From Thalassobius sp050633445 (GTDB taxonomy: Bacteria; Pseudomonadota; Alphaproteobacteria; Rhodobacterales; Rhodobacteraceae), in assembly GCA_050633445.1 (NCBI GenBank), contig JBOEGN010000003.1, positions 1 to 64,000 of the forward strand: a stretch of 64,000 nucleotides of DNA, read 5' to 3'. Each line of letters starts with the position of its first letter. The first letter of the stretch is position 1. A program made the position numbers and the translations under genes. Below are positions 51,010 through 60,248 of this stretch, piece after piece. The notes under the pieces were generated by a model. That model was not told where the DNA came from. It searched no databases and worked only from the letters and a program-made list of their open reading frames with translations.

Positions 51010-51842
51010 AAAAGACCGTGAAACGTATTGCAGAGGCGCTGGAGCGAATGGCTCCGGCGCCTTTGGCCGCTCCGGATTTTGATGCTGCGGATGCGTTTGT
51101 CTGGCATGTGGATCCCGACCGTTTGGAACCCGTGCCACAGGTCAGCCGCGTGGATCTGTCGCTGTTGATCGGCGTGAACCGGTCGCGCGATACGTTGCTG
51201 GCGAACACGCTGCAATTTTCTCAAGGGCTGCCGGCCAACAACGCCCTTTTGTGGGGCGCGCGTGGGATGGGAAAATCCTCGTTGGTCAAGGCCATCCATG
51301 CCGAGGTTTTGGCCAAGGGCAACGGTCTGAAAATCGTGGAGCTGCAACGCGAAGACCTGCCCTCGGTGTCGCGTCTTCTGAACCTGCTGCGTGACAGTGA
51401 CGAACGGTTCTTGCTGTTTTGCGACGACCTGTCCTTTAGCCATGACGACCAGCATTACAAATCGCTCAAGGCCGTTCTGGATGGCGGGATCGAAGGGCGC
51501 CCGGACAATGTGGTGTTCTACGCGACCTCGAACCGGCGCCACCTGATGCCTCGGGATATGATCGAGAATGAGCGCTCGAGCGCGATCAACCCGTCCGAAG
51601 CCGTTGAAGAGAAAGTCTCTTTGTCCGACCGGTTTGGCCTGTGGCTGGGCTTCCACCCCTGTACGCAGGACGAGTATCTGGACATGATCCGGGGCTATTG
51701 CGCGGCTTACGGGGTCCACATCGAGGACACTGAAATGCGCGCCGAAGCGATCGAATGGCAGGCCACACGCGGGTCCCGGTCGGGGCGCGTGGCATGGCAG
51801 TATTTCACCGATTTGGCGGGCCGCAAAGGCGTTAAGCTCTAG
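51006..51842 (+). CDS. DUF815-family P-loop ATPase
   Basis: 278 residues. Walker A GARGMGKSSLVKAIH near residue 83, the Walker B-like FLLFCDDLSF near 138 and a sensor region NVVFYATSNRRHLMP near 167. This is the DUF815/YokF AAA-like family. In related genomes it often stands beside tatABC or nlpD; the role is unknown. It overlaps the tatC end by 4 nt and the convergent nlpD-like stop by 4 nt. Confidence 0.85.
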   Translation: MKKTVKRIAEALERMAPAPLAAPDFDAADAFVWHVDPDRLEPVPQVSRVDLSLLIGVNRSRDTLLANTLQFSQGLPANNALLWGARGMGKSSLVKAIHAEVLAKGNGLKIVELQREDLPSVSRLLNLLRDSDERFLLFCDDLSFSHDDQHYKSLKAVLDGGIEGRPDNVVFYATSNRRHLMPRDMIENERSSAINPSEAVEEKVSLSDRFGLWLGFHPCTQDEYLDMIRGYCAAYGVHIEDTEMRAEAIEWQATRGSRSGRVAWQYFTDLAGRKGVKL

Positions 51843-53038
51843 GGCAGATAGGTCGTTGGATCGACCGCGTCAAAGCCTTTGCGCACTTCGAAATGCACAT
51901 AGTTTGATTTGCCCGAGGCGATTTTTCCGATCTTTTGGCCGCGCTTCACACTGTCGCCTTTCTTGACCGAGATCGCATCCACGTTGGCGTAAACCGTCAG
52001 CAGATTGTTTGCGTGTTTAACCAGAATGATCTTGACCTGATCGGCGTCAGTGGTGATCGCCGCAACCGTTCCGCTGGCCGCCGCGCGCACAGCCGAACCA
52101 GGCGTGGCCGAGATGTCGATGCCGTCATTCTTGCCCTTCTTATAGCCCCGAATGATGCTGCCATTGACGGGCATATCCATCGCGGCTTTGGCGGTGGTCT
52201 GGGTCTTGCCCAAATCAGGCGCGCCGGTCGCAGCAGCTGTGGCCTTGGCCGCCGGGACAGTTTTTTCCGCAGGCAAAGGTTTCGCAGCACTGGGCGGCGT
52301 GGGTGTCGGGCTGCCCTGACCGGGGGCGGTGGTGGCCGCGGATTTGCGGACAGGCGCGGTTGCATCGGGCACGGGGATCAGCAGGAATTGCCCCTCGCGG
52401 ATTTTGAAGTCAGACCCCAACCCGTTCCAGTCGGCCAGCGCCCGCACGGACACGCCATAGGTCCGCGAGATGGTATAGGCGGTTTCGCCGCGCACCACCT
52501 TGTGCTGGATCGGTTCGATCCCCACGGGCGCGTCGGGCACCGGCTCGGCGGCGGGCAGCTCGGATGTTTCCACCTGCGCAGCCGAGGCACGGTCAATTGC
52601 TGACCCTGCGATGCCTTCGATATCAACATTCGAGGGCGGTTGAACCGGTCCGGTGCCGATAGCGCCGGTTTCGGGCGAGGGTTCGGTGACGCGGCGGGGC
52701 AGGGCCAGAACTTCGTCGCGGCGCAGCACATCATCGGGGTTCAATCCGTTGTAATCGGCCAGTTCATTCGCATCCATGCCGATGCGGTTGGCCACGTCAG
52801 TCACCGTATCGCCTCCGCGTGCGACGGCGACCTGATAACCAGGATAGGAAATGATCCCGCGATTATCGGGGTCTGGGCGTTCGCCGGTCACGCCGCGCGC
52901 GGCCTCTGCGGTGCTGAAGGCGTCGCCAAAATGGCCACGCAGATCAAGATCGAACGGTTTGTCACATGCGGCCAACAGCGCCAGGGCAGAGCCTGCCATG
53001 ATCACGCGGGCCGATGAAAAACGGCGGGGTTGGGTCAT
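51839..53038 (-). CDS. LysM/M23 lipoprotein (NlpD-like)
   Basis: 399 residues from MTQPRRFS. The lipobox LLAAC shows a lipoprotein. LysM 1 begins QVAVARGGDTVTDVANRIGM and LysM 2 HKVVRGETAYTISRTYGV, then an Ala/Pro-rich linker and an M23 domain from residue ~305. In that domain the normal His-x3-Asp site reads GKNDGIDIS, so the first metal His is Asn, while the later His (YVHFEVR) is kept. Like E. coli NlpD it is probably an amidase activator and not itself an enzyme. pcm and surE lie upstream in the usual order. Confidence 0.9.
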   Translation of the reverse strand: MTQPRRFSSARVIMAGSALALLAACDKPFDLDLRGHFGDAFSTAEAARGVTGERPDPDNRGIISYPGYQVAVARGGDTVTDVANRIGMDANELADYNGLNPDDVLRRDEVLALPRRVTEPSPETGAIGTGPVQPPSNVDIEGIAGSAIDRASAAQVETSELPAAEPVPDAPVGIEPIQHKVVRGETAYTISRTYGVSVRALADWNGLGSDFKIREGQFLLIPVPDATAPVRKSAATTAPGQGSPTPTPPSAAKPLPAEKTVPAAKATAAATGAPDLGKTQTTAKAAMDMPVNGSIIRGYKKGKNDGIDISATPGSAVRAAASGTVAAITTDADQVKIILVKHANNLLTVYANVDAISVKKGDSVKRGQKIGKIASGKSNYVHFEVRKGFDAVDPTTYLP

Positions 53039-53104
53039 TCTCGAGGTCCTCTGTTGCCCCTTGTTGGCCAGGGCTTTGTTACTCATACGTCTGTCGCCGC
53101 TGTG

Positions 53105-53758
53105 TCATTCGTCTCGCGCCAGCCCTTCGACAAGGGGCACAAAACGCACAGGGCGCAACTCGTCATACTCAAATCCACCTTCATGGCGCCGCACACGGAT
53201 CAGGCTTTGCACCGTATCCGACTGGCCCACAGGCAAAACCATGATACCCCCGATTTTCAGCTGCGCCAAGAGAGGGCCGGGGGGGTCTTCGGCCGCAGCT
53301 GTCACAAGAATGCGATCAAACGGCGCCTGATCAGGCAAACCAAAGCTGCCGTCAGCGGTAAAACCGGTGATATTCACCACGCCAAGCGCGTCAAAAACCG
53401 CGCGCGCCTCGCGCACCAGACGCCGGTGGCGATCCACCGTATACACGCGCCGCGCCAGATGGCTCAGGACCGCGGCCTGATAGCCCGATCCGGTGCCGAC
53501 CTCCAAGACCTTGTCACGCGGCTGAACCTCCAGCGCCTGGGTCATCAAACCCACGACCGAGGGTTGGCTGATCGTCTGCCCGCAGGCAATCGGCAGCGGC
53601 ATGTCCTCGTAAGCGCGTTCAGAAAACAGCCCGCGCACGAACAAGCCGCGATCGACCTTTTCCATCGCCGAAAGGACACCAATATCCGTCACCCCGCGTG
53701 AGCGCAGGGCGAACAGGAATTGCATCTTGCGTGTGGCCTCTGCGTCGTCGTCGATCAT
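53105..53758 (-). CDS. pcm: Protein-L-isoaspartate O-methyltransferase
   Basis: 217 residues from MIDDDAEATR. SAM-dependent repair of isoaspartyl residues. The signature MPLPIACGQTISQPSVV near residue 58 and motif I VLEVGTGSGYQAAVL near 88 are clear, followed by RILVTAAAEDPP. It overlaps surE by 4 nt (ATGA at 53755-53758). The next gene downstream is nlpD-like, the common surE-pcm-nlpD order. Confidence 0.94.
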   Translation of the reverse strand: MIDDDAEATRKMQFLFALRSRGVTDIGVLSAMEKVDRGLFVRGLFSERAYEDMPLPIACGQTISQPSVVGLMTQALEVQPRDKVLEVGTGSGYQAAVLSHLARRVYTVDRHRRLVREARAVFDALGVVNITGFTADGSFGLPDQAPFDRILVTAAAEDPPGPLLAQLKIGGIMVLPVGQSDTVQSLIRVRRHEGGFEYDELRPVRFVPLVEGLARDE

Positions 53759-54537
53759 TCCAACCCTTTCAGGTGCTCCAGCAGGGCGTGATCCGTCAGA
53801 TCCGCCCGCATCGGCGTGACCGAGACATAGCCCTCCAGATTGACCGCCGCATCGGTTTCGGGCGCGGTCGGGCGATGCTGCTCGCCCCCGCGCACCCATA
53901 GGAATTGCCGCCCCGAGGGCGACAGATGCGGCTCGCAGCTAAAGCGCGTATGTTCGCGGAAACCCTGTGGGACGATCTTCATACCCTCGACCAGATCTGC
54001 CGGAACCGGCGGGAAATTGATATTGTAGAACAGCCGATAGCCTTCAGTCTCTTCGGGCCAGGCATCCAACAGCTTGCGCAGGATCGCAGGGGCATGAATC
54101 CGCGCAGCCTCGAACGGATCTTCCGCATGGAAATTGTTCGGCCCCAGGTACTGCGACATGGCAATCGAGGGTATGCGCTGCAACGCTCCCTCCATTGCGC
54201 CGCCCAATGTGCCTGAATACAGGGCGTTTTCGGCCGAGTTATTGCCCCGGTTCACCCCAGACAGGATCAGATCGGGCAGGCCATCTTTCATCACATGATG
54301 AAGCCCCGCCAACACGCAATCTGCCGGGCTGCCCTCGGCCGCATAGCGCCGCTCGCTCATCTTCGAGACCATCATCGGATGCGTGTAACTGATGCAATGG
54401 CCAACGCCCGATTGCTCAAAAGCCGGGGCAACAGTCCAAACCTCGCCCTCCGGGCCCGCAAGATCCAAAGCAATCTCATGCAGCGCGACCAAACCGGGCG
54501 CATTGATCCCGTCATCATTCGTAATCAAAATTCGCAT
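53755..54537 (-). CDS. surE: 5'/3'-nucleotidase SurE
   Basis: 260 residues. MRILITNDDGINAPG at the N-terminus carries the metal-binding Asp pair, SGVNRGNNSAENALYSGT holds a further Asn ligand region, and SIAMSQYLGPN follows. SurE dephosphorylates nucleoside monophosphates. It is the first gene of the surE-pcm pair. Length is typical. Confidence 0.95.
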   Translation of the reverse strand: MRILITNDDGINAPGLVALHEIALDLAGPEGEVWTVAPAFEQSGVGHCISYTHPMMVSKMSERRYAAEGSPADCVLAGLHHVMKDGLPDLILSGVNRGNNSAENALYSGTLGGAMEGALQRIPSIAMSQYLGPNNFHAEDPFEAARIHAPAILRKLLDAWPEETEGYRLFYNINFPPVPADLVEGMKIVPQGFREHTRFSCEPHLSPSGRQFLWVRGGEQHRPTAPETDAAVNLEGYVSVTPMRADLTDHALLEHLKGLE

Positions 54538-54687
54538 GAAATTGCCCGCTCTTACCCTTGTCTTCCTTTACTAGCCCTCGACACCAAAGGGAGCAAGCGC
54601 GAAGGCCCGCACCCAATCAGCCGCAGCTGATGTTGCCAGAACAGCGCAATGGGTATTTGAACCAAGAAGAAACGGTAGGCGCCGCAT

Positions 54688-54756
54688 CTTTCTTTGCTCT
54701 GCGAAATACTCCGGGGGGACGCCCGCAGGGCGGTGGGGGCAGCGCCCCCTTTTGCC
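54688..54756. repeat. GGGGGC-type dispersed element, copy 1
   Basis: The sequence CGAAATACTCCGGGGGGACGCCCGCAGGGCGGTGGGGGCAGCGCCCCC (read in parts: AAATACTCCGGGGGG, GCCCGCAGGGC, GGGGGCAGCGCCCCC) includes two hairpins. It stands directly after the stop of the SDR gene on the - strand. It resembles 63292-63353, also directly after a - strand stop. Such elements are frequent in Rhodobacterales genomes and probably act as terminators or mRNA 3' ends. Confidence 0.7.
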
Positions 54757-54760
54757 AGAC

Positions 54761-55402
54761 TTAGAGGATCTGATCCAGCAGGCGTTTGGCCTCATCCAGG
54801 GGATGGGCCAACGCGTCGCGGTTTTCCCCAGGATAGAAACGTGCCCGTGTGGCGGTGGCCATGGGGGCGGGTTCCAGAACGTGGACATGCGGGCCAGTTT
54901 TAACAGTTTCAGCCGACCAGCTGCGGGCCAGGGCGGTTTGTGCGGCTTTGGTGGCACCGTAAGCGCCGAAGAATTTCACCCCCGCGCGCGGATCGTCAAA
55001 GAACATCGCTGTTCCAGCCTCGCCCAGCAAAGGCGCAATGTAGGGGATCAATTGGCCGGTGGCTGTCACGTTGCAGGCAACGGATTTTTCCCAGTCTTTC
55101 TGGTCGATAAAATTGGCTGGGGACAAAGGCGCGCAGTGGACCGCAGTATGGGCCCAAATGTCGACGCTGCCCCATCGGTCATAGATCGAGCGGCACAGCT
55201 GCGCCATCGCATCCAGATTGGTGATATCCATGGGCGCCAGCGTGGCTTGGCCGCCTTTGGCCTGGATACGGTCATCCAGTTCTTCGAGCGCGCCGGTGGT
55301 GCGGCCGACAGCCACGATATGATGCGTGTCGCAGAGCGTTTCAGCAAGCGCGGCACCCAGGCCGCGAGTCGCTCCGGTGATGAGGGCGATTTTCTGTGTC
55401 AT
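54761..55402 (-). CDS. SDR-family oxidoreductase
   Basis: 213 residues. The Rossmann motif is ITGATRGLGAALAETL; the active-site Tyr and Lys are in GAYGATKAAQTALARSW, and TATGQ precedes. Short length and missing substrate loop suggest a small classical SDR. The C-terminus ends LDEAKRLLDQIL. The substrate is unknown. The dispersed GC-rich element follows its stop. Confidence 0.88.
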   Translation of the reverse strand: MTQKIALITGATRGLGAALAETLCDTHHIVAVGRTTGALEELDDRIQAKGGQATLAPMDITNLDAMAQLCRSIYDRWGSVDIWAHTAVHCAPLSPANFIDQKDWEKSVACNVTATGQLIPYIAPLLGEAGTAMFFDDPRAGVKFFGAYGATKAAQTALARSWSAETVKTGPHVHVLEPAPMATATRARFYPGENRDALAHPLDEAKRLLDQIL

Positions 55403-55453
55403 GACTGCGGTTTCCTTCCAAATGCGGGGCAGGTCAAGGAGAAAGAGCGCGGC

Positions 55454-56014
55454 TCAGTCGCGCAGCAGGTGGGGGCGGATGTCGTCTCCGCAGACGGCGT
55501 AGAGGTCCAAAAGGCTGTCAAAGCTGAGGCCGCTGTCCTGCGCCTGTGCCAATGGGCCAGTGGGGGCAGCAATTCGGGGCAGGGCCTCGCGCGTGTCGAA
55601 ATGAAGCGTCACAGTCATGCCCGTTTCGGCCAGTTCGGGCAGGTCGTTGTCCAGCAGCGCAGGGGTCGGATCGGGCAGGGGGGCGTCGCCCTCGGTGGTG
55701 TCCAGATAGGCATAAAACACGTCATCCGGGACCGCGACCCAAGGGGTCAGGTGGATGCTTTCATCCGCGCCCTGGATTGGCAGGCTGATATGAGCGCGCA
55801 GCAGACGGGTTTGGCCAACGCGGCACAGGTCTGCGGCCAGTTGATCGTCGCTTACCTTAACGAAGGGCTGATCGCCGCGGTCGCCATGGGGCCAACTGGC
55901 GGGGTGGTCATAGGCGATGTCATACACGCCCGAAAACCTGCGCCCGCAACAGGGGCAGGTGCGATCCGGGTCATTGAAACGCCGCCAGCGGGCGTCGAGC
56001 GCAAGGAGAGACAT
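55454..56014 (-). CDS. DUF2199 domain-containing protein
   Basis: 186 residues. The N-terminal CPCCGRRFSGVYDIAYDHPASW is a Cys-x2-Cys segment followed by an aromatic block; VGQTRLLRAHISLPI and LTPWVAVPDDVFYAYLD are typical of DUF2199. Function unknown. It stands between the SDR and purF on the same strand with moderate gaps. Confidence 0.8.
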   Translation of the reverse strand: MSLLALDARWRRFNDPDRTCPCCGRRFSGVYDIAYDHPASWPHGDRGDQPFVKVSDDQLAADLCRVGQTRLLRAHISLPIQGADESIHLTPWVAVPDDVFYAYLDTTEGDAPLPDPTPALLDNDLPELAETGMTVTLHFDTREALPRIAAPTGPLAQAQDSGLSFDSLLDLYAVCGDDIRPHLLRD

Positions 56015-56124
56015 GGCGTACCTTTGGTCACTGCATGCAAAGGCCTAGTCCAGCCTGCCGCTGGATGCAACAACGCGCCGACAAGGGCTGCCGACGCGCT
56101 GTCATTTCCAAAAGCGTTGGGCCG

Positions 56125-57579
56125 TTACTCAGCGGCCTTCAGCTGGAACCCTTTTTCGATCATGTCGGTCGGGGTCACTGGATATTCGCCGCTGAAACAG
56201 GCATCGCAATATTGCGGGCAGTCGTTTTTGCGGCCCTCAGCCTCGCCCACGGCGCGATACAGCCCGTCCAACGAGATGAATTTCAGGCTGTCCACGTTCA
56301 GATGCTGGCGCATTTCCTCTTCGGTCATGGTCGCGGCCAGCAGCTTTTCTCGCTGAGGCGTGTCCACACCATAGAAACAGGGCCAGGCGGTGGGCGGGCT
56401 GGCGATGCGGAAATGCACCTCGGCTGCGCCGGCATCCAGGATCATTTCCTTGATCTTGCGCGAGGTCGTGCCGCGCACCACCGAGTCGTCCACCAGGATC
56501 ACCCGCTTGCCCTTGATCAGGGCGCGGTTCACGTTCAGCTTCAGCCGCACACCCATGTTGCGGATCTGCTCGGTCGGCTCGATGAAGGTCCGGCCCATAT
56601 ATTGGTTGCGGATGATGCCCTGACCGAAGGGAATGCCGCTTTCATGGGCAAAACCGATCGCTGCGGGGGTGCCGCTGTCGGGGACCGGGCAGACCATATC
56701 AGCCTCGACCGGGGCTTCGCGGGCCAGCTCCACGCCGATCTGACGGCGGGTTTCATAGACAGAGCGATTGCCGATGATGCTGTCGGGCCGCGAGAAATAT
56801 ACGTGTTCGAAGATGCAGAACCGGGATGGGCGCGGGCGGAAGGGGCGGATGCTTTCGATGCCCTTTTCCTCGCTGATCACGACCATTTCACCGGGTTCGA
56901 TTTCGCGAACATACTCGGCGCCGATGATGTCCAGCGCGCAGGTTTCCGAGCTAAGCGCCCAGCCATCCCCGATCTTGCCCAGCACCAGCGGGCGCACGCC
57001 CAGCGGGTCACGAACACCAATCAGTTTGGTGCGGGTCATGGCAACGACACTGAAAGCGCCATCAACACGGCGCAGCGCGTCTTCCATTCGTTCGGGGATG
57101 TTGCGTTGCAGCGAACGGGCCATCAGATGAATGATGCATTCCGAATCCGACGAGCTTTGGAAAATCGAGCCACGCTCGATCAACTCGCGGCGCAGAGCAT
57201 CGGCATTGGTGATGTTGCCGTTATGGGCAATAGCGGCCCCGCCCATCGAGAATTCGCCAAAGAACGGCTGAACGTCGCGAATCGCAGCGCCTTTGGACCC
57301 GGCGGTGGAATACCGCACATGGCCGATGGCCAGCGGACCGGGCAGGGTCTTCATCAGGGTCTGCGACGTAAAATTATCGCGGACATAGCCAAAACGTCGG
57401 GCGCTGTTGAACCCTTCTTCGGCATCATGACTGACGATACCGCCAGCCTCTTGGCCCCTGTGTTGCAGGGCATGTAGCCCAAGGGCGACGAAGTTGGCAG
57501 CATCGGCAACACCGATGACGCCGAAAACACCACACTCCTCCTTCAGTTTATCATCGTCGAAGGGGTGTGCGGGAGGCAT
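56125..57579 (-). CDS. purF: Amidophosphoribosyltransferase
   Basis: 484 residues from MPPAHPFDDD. It makes phosphoribosylamine, the first step of purine synthesis. A short propeptide precedes the N-terminal nucleophile Cys (EECGVFGVIGV). The glutaminase part has IGHVRYSTAGSKGA and HNGNITN. The PRPP-binding loop is RVILVDDSVVRGTTS. The Cys set of an iron-sulfur type is partly visible near the C-terminus (CPQYCDACFSGEYP). The longer ATG is not supported by homology. Confidence 0.95.
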   Translation of the reverse strand: MPPAHPFDDDKLKEECGVFGVIGVADAANFVALGLHALQHRGQEAGGIVSHDAEEGFNSARRFGYVRDNFTSQTLMKTLPGPLAIGHVRYSTAGSKGAAIRDVQPFFGEFSMGGAAIAHNGNITNADALRRELIERGSIFQSSSDSECIIHLMARSLQRNIPERMEDALRRVDGAFSVVAMTRTKLIGVRDPLGVRPLVLGKIGDGWALSSETCALDIIGAEYVREIEPGEMVVISEEKGIESIRPFRPRPSRFCIFEHVYFSRPDSIIGNRSVYETRRQIGVELAREAPVEADMVCPVPDSGTPAAIGFAHESGIPFGQGIIRNQYMGRTFIEPTEQIRNMGVRLKLNVNRALIKGKRVILVDDSVVRGTTSRKIKEMILDAGAAEVHFRIASPPTAWPCFYGVDTPQREKLLAATMTEEEMRQHLNVDSLKFISLDGLYRAVGEAEGRKNDCPQYCDACFSGEYPVTPTDMIEKGFQLKAAE

Positions 57580-57677
57580 GAGCTTGGACAAGGCTGTGCT
57601 CCGAATCCGTTGTCTGGCAGGTTGGCCCCTACATAGGGCGTGAGAACGCAACTGTCACGAAAGGATCATAAAAGAAC

Positions 57678-57698
57678 CGCCCGTGATTTGCACGGGCG
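57678..57698 (-). terminator. Terminator after the cvpA gene
   Basis: The arms CGCCCGTG (57678-57685) and CACGGGCG (57691-57698) flank a 5-nt loop. On the - strand the T-containing GGTTCTTTTAT follows. It lies 49 nt after the cvpA stop and before the purF start. It should stop the radA-cvpA transcript; the tail is short, so read-through is possible. Confidence 0.6.
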
Positions 57699-57746
57699 AC
57701 ACCTGTTTTTAGCATGTGTTGGATTTATACGTCGGTTTTGCGCGGA

Positions 57747-58301
57747 TCATTGCCCGCAGGTTCCGACCAGATCCTCGTATTGGGCGGTGATCCAGCCCAA
57801 AGCCTGTTCGGGGTCGCCGTCTTCGATTTTGCCGGTCATCTTGGCAAACACGCGGGCCGAGCGGCTGTCATCCACCATCGGGATCTGCTGCGAGGTGATC
57901 ACGGTCTCGTAGACAAAGAAGGCGATGGCCACCAGCAGGATGCCGCGCAACACACCGAACAAGAACCCAAAGCCCTGATCCAGCCCACCAAGCGCCGAGC
58001 GTTGCACCAGCGATGAAAACAGCGGGGTGAACAGCGATGCAATCACCAGCGCCAGCGCGAATACCGCGGCGAAGGCTGCAATTACGCTTAGTTCACAGCT
58101 GTCAGCGATGAAATCTCCGACGACCGGGATTTCCTTGACCAGCGGCTGCACCTGCGGCGCAAATATATAGGCCAGAACCGCAGCTGCGACCCAGCCCGCA
58201 ATGGCCAGCGACTCGCGCACGACCCCTCGCGAATAGGCCAGCAGCGCCGATAGGATGATGACGACAGCAACTACGCCGTCGATAATGGTGAACCCGTCCA
58301 T
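57747..58301 (-). CDS. cvpA: CvpA-family inner-membrane protein
   Basis: 184 residues. The pattern FTIIDGVVAVVIILSALLAYSRG and four or five hydrophobic segments define the CvpA family (colicin V production). The C-terminus is acidic (KIEDGDPEQALG). It lies 24 nt after radA and upstream of purF, the usual neighbour. It is linked to envelope stress resistance, but the mechanism is not known. Confidence 0.9.
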   Translation of the reverse strand: MDGFTIIDGVVAVVIILSALLAYSRGVVRESLAIAGWVAAAVLAYIFAPQVQPLVKEIPVVGDFIADSCELSVIAAFAAVFALALVIASLFTPLFSSLVQRSALGGLDQGFGFLFGVLRGILLVAIAFFVYETVITSQQIPMVDDSRSARVFAKMTGKIEDGDPEQALGWITAQYEDLVGTCGQ

Positions 58302-58325
58302 GAATCCGTCCCTGTCTACCGACGC

Positions 58326-59690
58326 TTAACCCGCGCCGAAAATGTCTCCTACAAAGGCGGCCAGGTCCCCGAATTGACGTAGGGACATCCCACCCGTGCC
58401 GCCCGCTTTGCCTCCGGACGGAGCGATTGCCGTCGTGAAACCAAGTTTTTGCGCTTCTTTCAACCTGTTTTCGGTCTGACCGACCGGGCGCAGGGCGCCA
58501 GACAGGCTGATTTCGCCAAATACCACCGTATCTTTGGGCAGGGCGGCGTCCTCGCGGGCGGATAATAATGCCGCGGCCACGGCCAGATCGGCCGCTGGTT
58601 CGCTGACTTTCATCCCGCCAGCGACGTTCAGATAGACATCGAGTCCCGCAAATGGGATGCCGCAGCGCGCCTCGAGCACGGCCAGGATCATCGCCAAACG
58701 CGAGCCATCCCAGCCCACCACGGTCCGGCGCGGCTGGCTGTGCGGGGTGGGGGCGACCAGCGCCTGGAATTCCACCAGCACCGGGCGCGTGCCCTCGACG
58801 CCTGAGAAAACCACGGAACCGGGGCTGGGCTCGCCGCGTTCGGACAGGAACAGGGCCGAGGGGTTCAGCACCTCGGACAGGCCCGCGCCGGTCATTTCGA
58901 ACACACCAATCTCGTCTGCAGGGCCGAAACGGTTCTTCACCGCGCGCAGGATACGGAACTGATGGCCGCGTTCGCCTTCGAAATAAAGAACAGTATCGAC
59001 CATATGTTCGACCACGCGCGGGCCGGCGATCTGGCCGTCCTTGGTGACGTGACCGACCAGAATAACCGACATGCCTTTGCGTTTTGCGAAAGTGGTCAGC
59101 TCGTGCGCGGCGGCGCGGACCTGGCTGACCGACCCCGGCGCGCTTTCGACATTGTCGGCCCACATGGTCTGAATGGAATCGATAATGGCAAGTTGCGGCT
59201 TTTCCGTATCCAGCGTGGTCAGAATATCGCGCAAGTTGGTTTCAGCGCCCAATTGCACGGGCGCATCTGTCAGCCCCAGTCGTTGCGCCCGCATCCGCAC
59301 CTGCGCGCTGGCCTCTTCGCCCGAGATGTAGATGGTTTTCAGCCCGGCTTGGGAAAATTGCGCCGCAGCCTGAAGCAACAGAGTGGATTTACCGATCCCC
59401 GGATCGCCGCCCACCAAAATGGCGCTGGCGGGCACAAGGCCACCGCCCAACACGCGATCCAGTTCGTCCATGCCCGATTGGGTTCGGGGCGGCGGTGCCT
59501 CTTGCGTTGCCAGATCGGTCAGCACGATCGAGGCCCCGCGCTTATTGCCCAGAGATTTCTTCGAAGGCCCCGCTGACAGGGGCGTGTCCTCGGAGATCGA
59601 GTTCCACTCGCCACAAGCGTCACAACGCCCGGACCATTTGTTGGTAGAGGCCCCGCAGGCCGAACATGAATAGGTTTTCGTTTTTACCAT
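58326..59690 (-). CDS. radA: DNA repair protein RadA
   Basis: 454 residues. The four-Cys zinc finger at the N-terminus reads CSACGAS and CDACGEWNS. Walker A is GGDPGIGKSTLLLQ, KNRFG is the RadA-specific motif and a Lon-like C-terminal domain (GGMKVSEPAADLAVAAALL) follows. It promotes branch migration in recombination. It is the first gene before cvpA. Confidence 0.95.
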   Translation of the reverse strand: MVKTKTYSCSACGASTNKWSGRCDACGEWNSISEDTPLSAGPSKKSLGNKRGASIVLTDLATQEAPPPRTQSGMDELDRVLGGGLVPASAILVGGDPGIGKSTLLLQAAAQFSQAGLKTIYISGEEASAQVRMRAQRLGLTDAPVQLGAETNLRDILTTLDTEKPQLAIIDSIQTMWADNVESAPGSVSQVRAAAHELTTFAKRKGMSVILVGHVTKDGQIAGPRVVEHMVDTVLYFEGERGHQFRILRAVKNRFGPADEIGVFEMTGAGLSEVLNPSALFLSERGEPSPGSVVFSGVEGTRPVLVEFQALVAPTPHSQPRRTVVGWDGSRLAMILAVLEARCGIPFAGLDVYLNVAGGMKVSEPAADLAVAAALLSAREDAALPKDTVVFGEISLSGALRPVGQTENRLKEAQKLGFTTAIAPSGGKAGGTGGMSLRQFGDLAAFVGDIFGAG

Positions 59691-59722
59691 GGGCGCAGTG
59701 ATGCCCTAGCGCGCGAGTGCGG

Positions 59723-60154
59723 TCAAACCCGTTCCTTGCGTGCCGCCAGGGAAATCCCCAACGAGGCCAAAATGCAGAAGGTAAACAGGTACAGCCCCCA
59801 CGCCGTTTCGAGCGTGCCCACCCCGATGCCTTTGGCGATGGTGATATACAGCGCGATCAGGAAGATATCCGCCATGGCCAGTTTACCCAGGATGTTCAGC
59901 GCGGGCAGGGTGCGTTTATCCAGCAAGTCGAAATGGATCAGCGCCAGCCCGATGGTTTTCAGATAGGGCGCGAACAGGGCAAAGATGGTGACGATCAGGG
60001 CCAGAAATACATCCGTGTCCCACAGGCTTTGCACGCCGGAGATCACGCTGATCTCGCTGAGGCCGAACAAAGGCAACAGCCCCGCACGTAACAGCGGCGC
60101 GAACCACGCGATGGGGAACAGGATCAGCAGGGACAGGTTGAGGTACTTGGTCAT
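59723..60154 (-). CDS. Paraquat-inducible protein A-like membrane protein
   Basis: 143 residues from MTKYLNLSL. Four hydrophobic segments with the PqiA-type pattern (LSEISVISGVQSLWD, NILGKLAMADIFLIALYITIAKG). PqiA proteins accompany MCE lipid-transport systems, and an MlaFE pair lies upstream on the same strand. The usual CxxC zinc-finger part of PqiA is missing, so it is the short form. Confidence 0.75.
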   Translation of the reverse strand: MTKYLNLSLLILFPIAWFAPLLRAGLLPLFGLSEISVISGVQSLWDTDVFLALIVTIFALFAPYLKTIGLALIHFDLLDKRTLPALNILGKLAMADIFLIALYITIAKGIGVGTLETAWGLYLFTFCILASLGISLAARKERV

Positions 60155-60248
60155 AGGGGGCATCTATGGAGCCTTTGATCAATTGCCAAGCATTTAAACA
60201 AAGAAACGAGGCTCGGGCGTTGATTGCTACGCGAGGGGTCTCTTCGCC

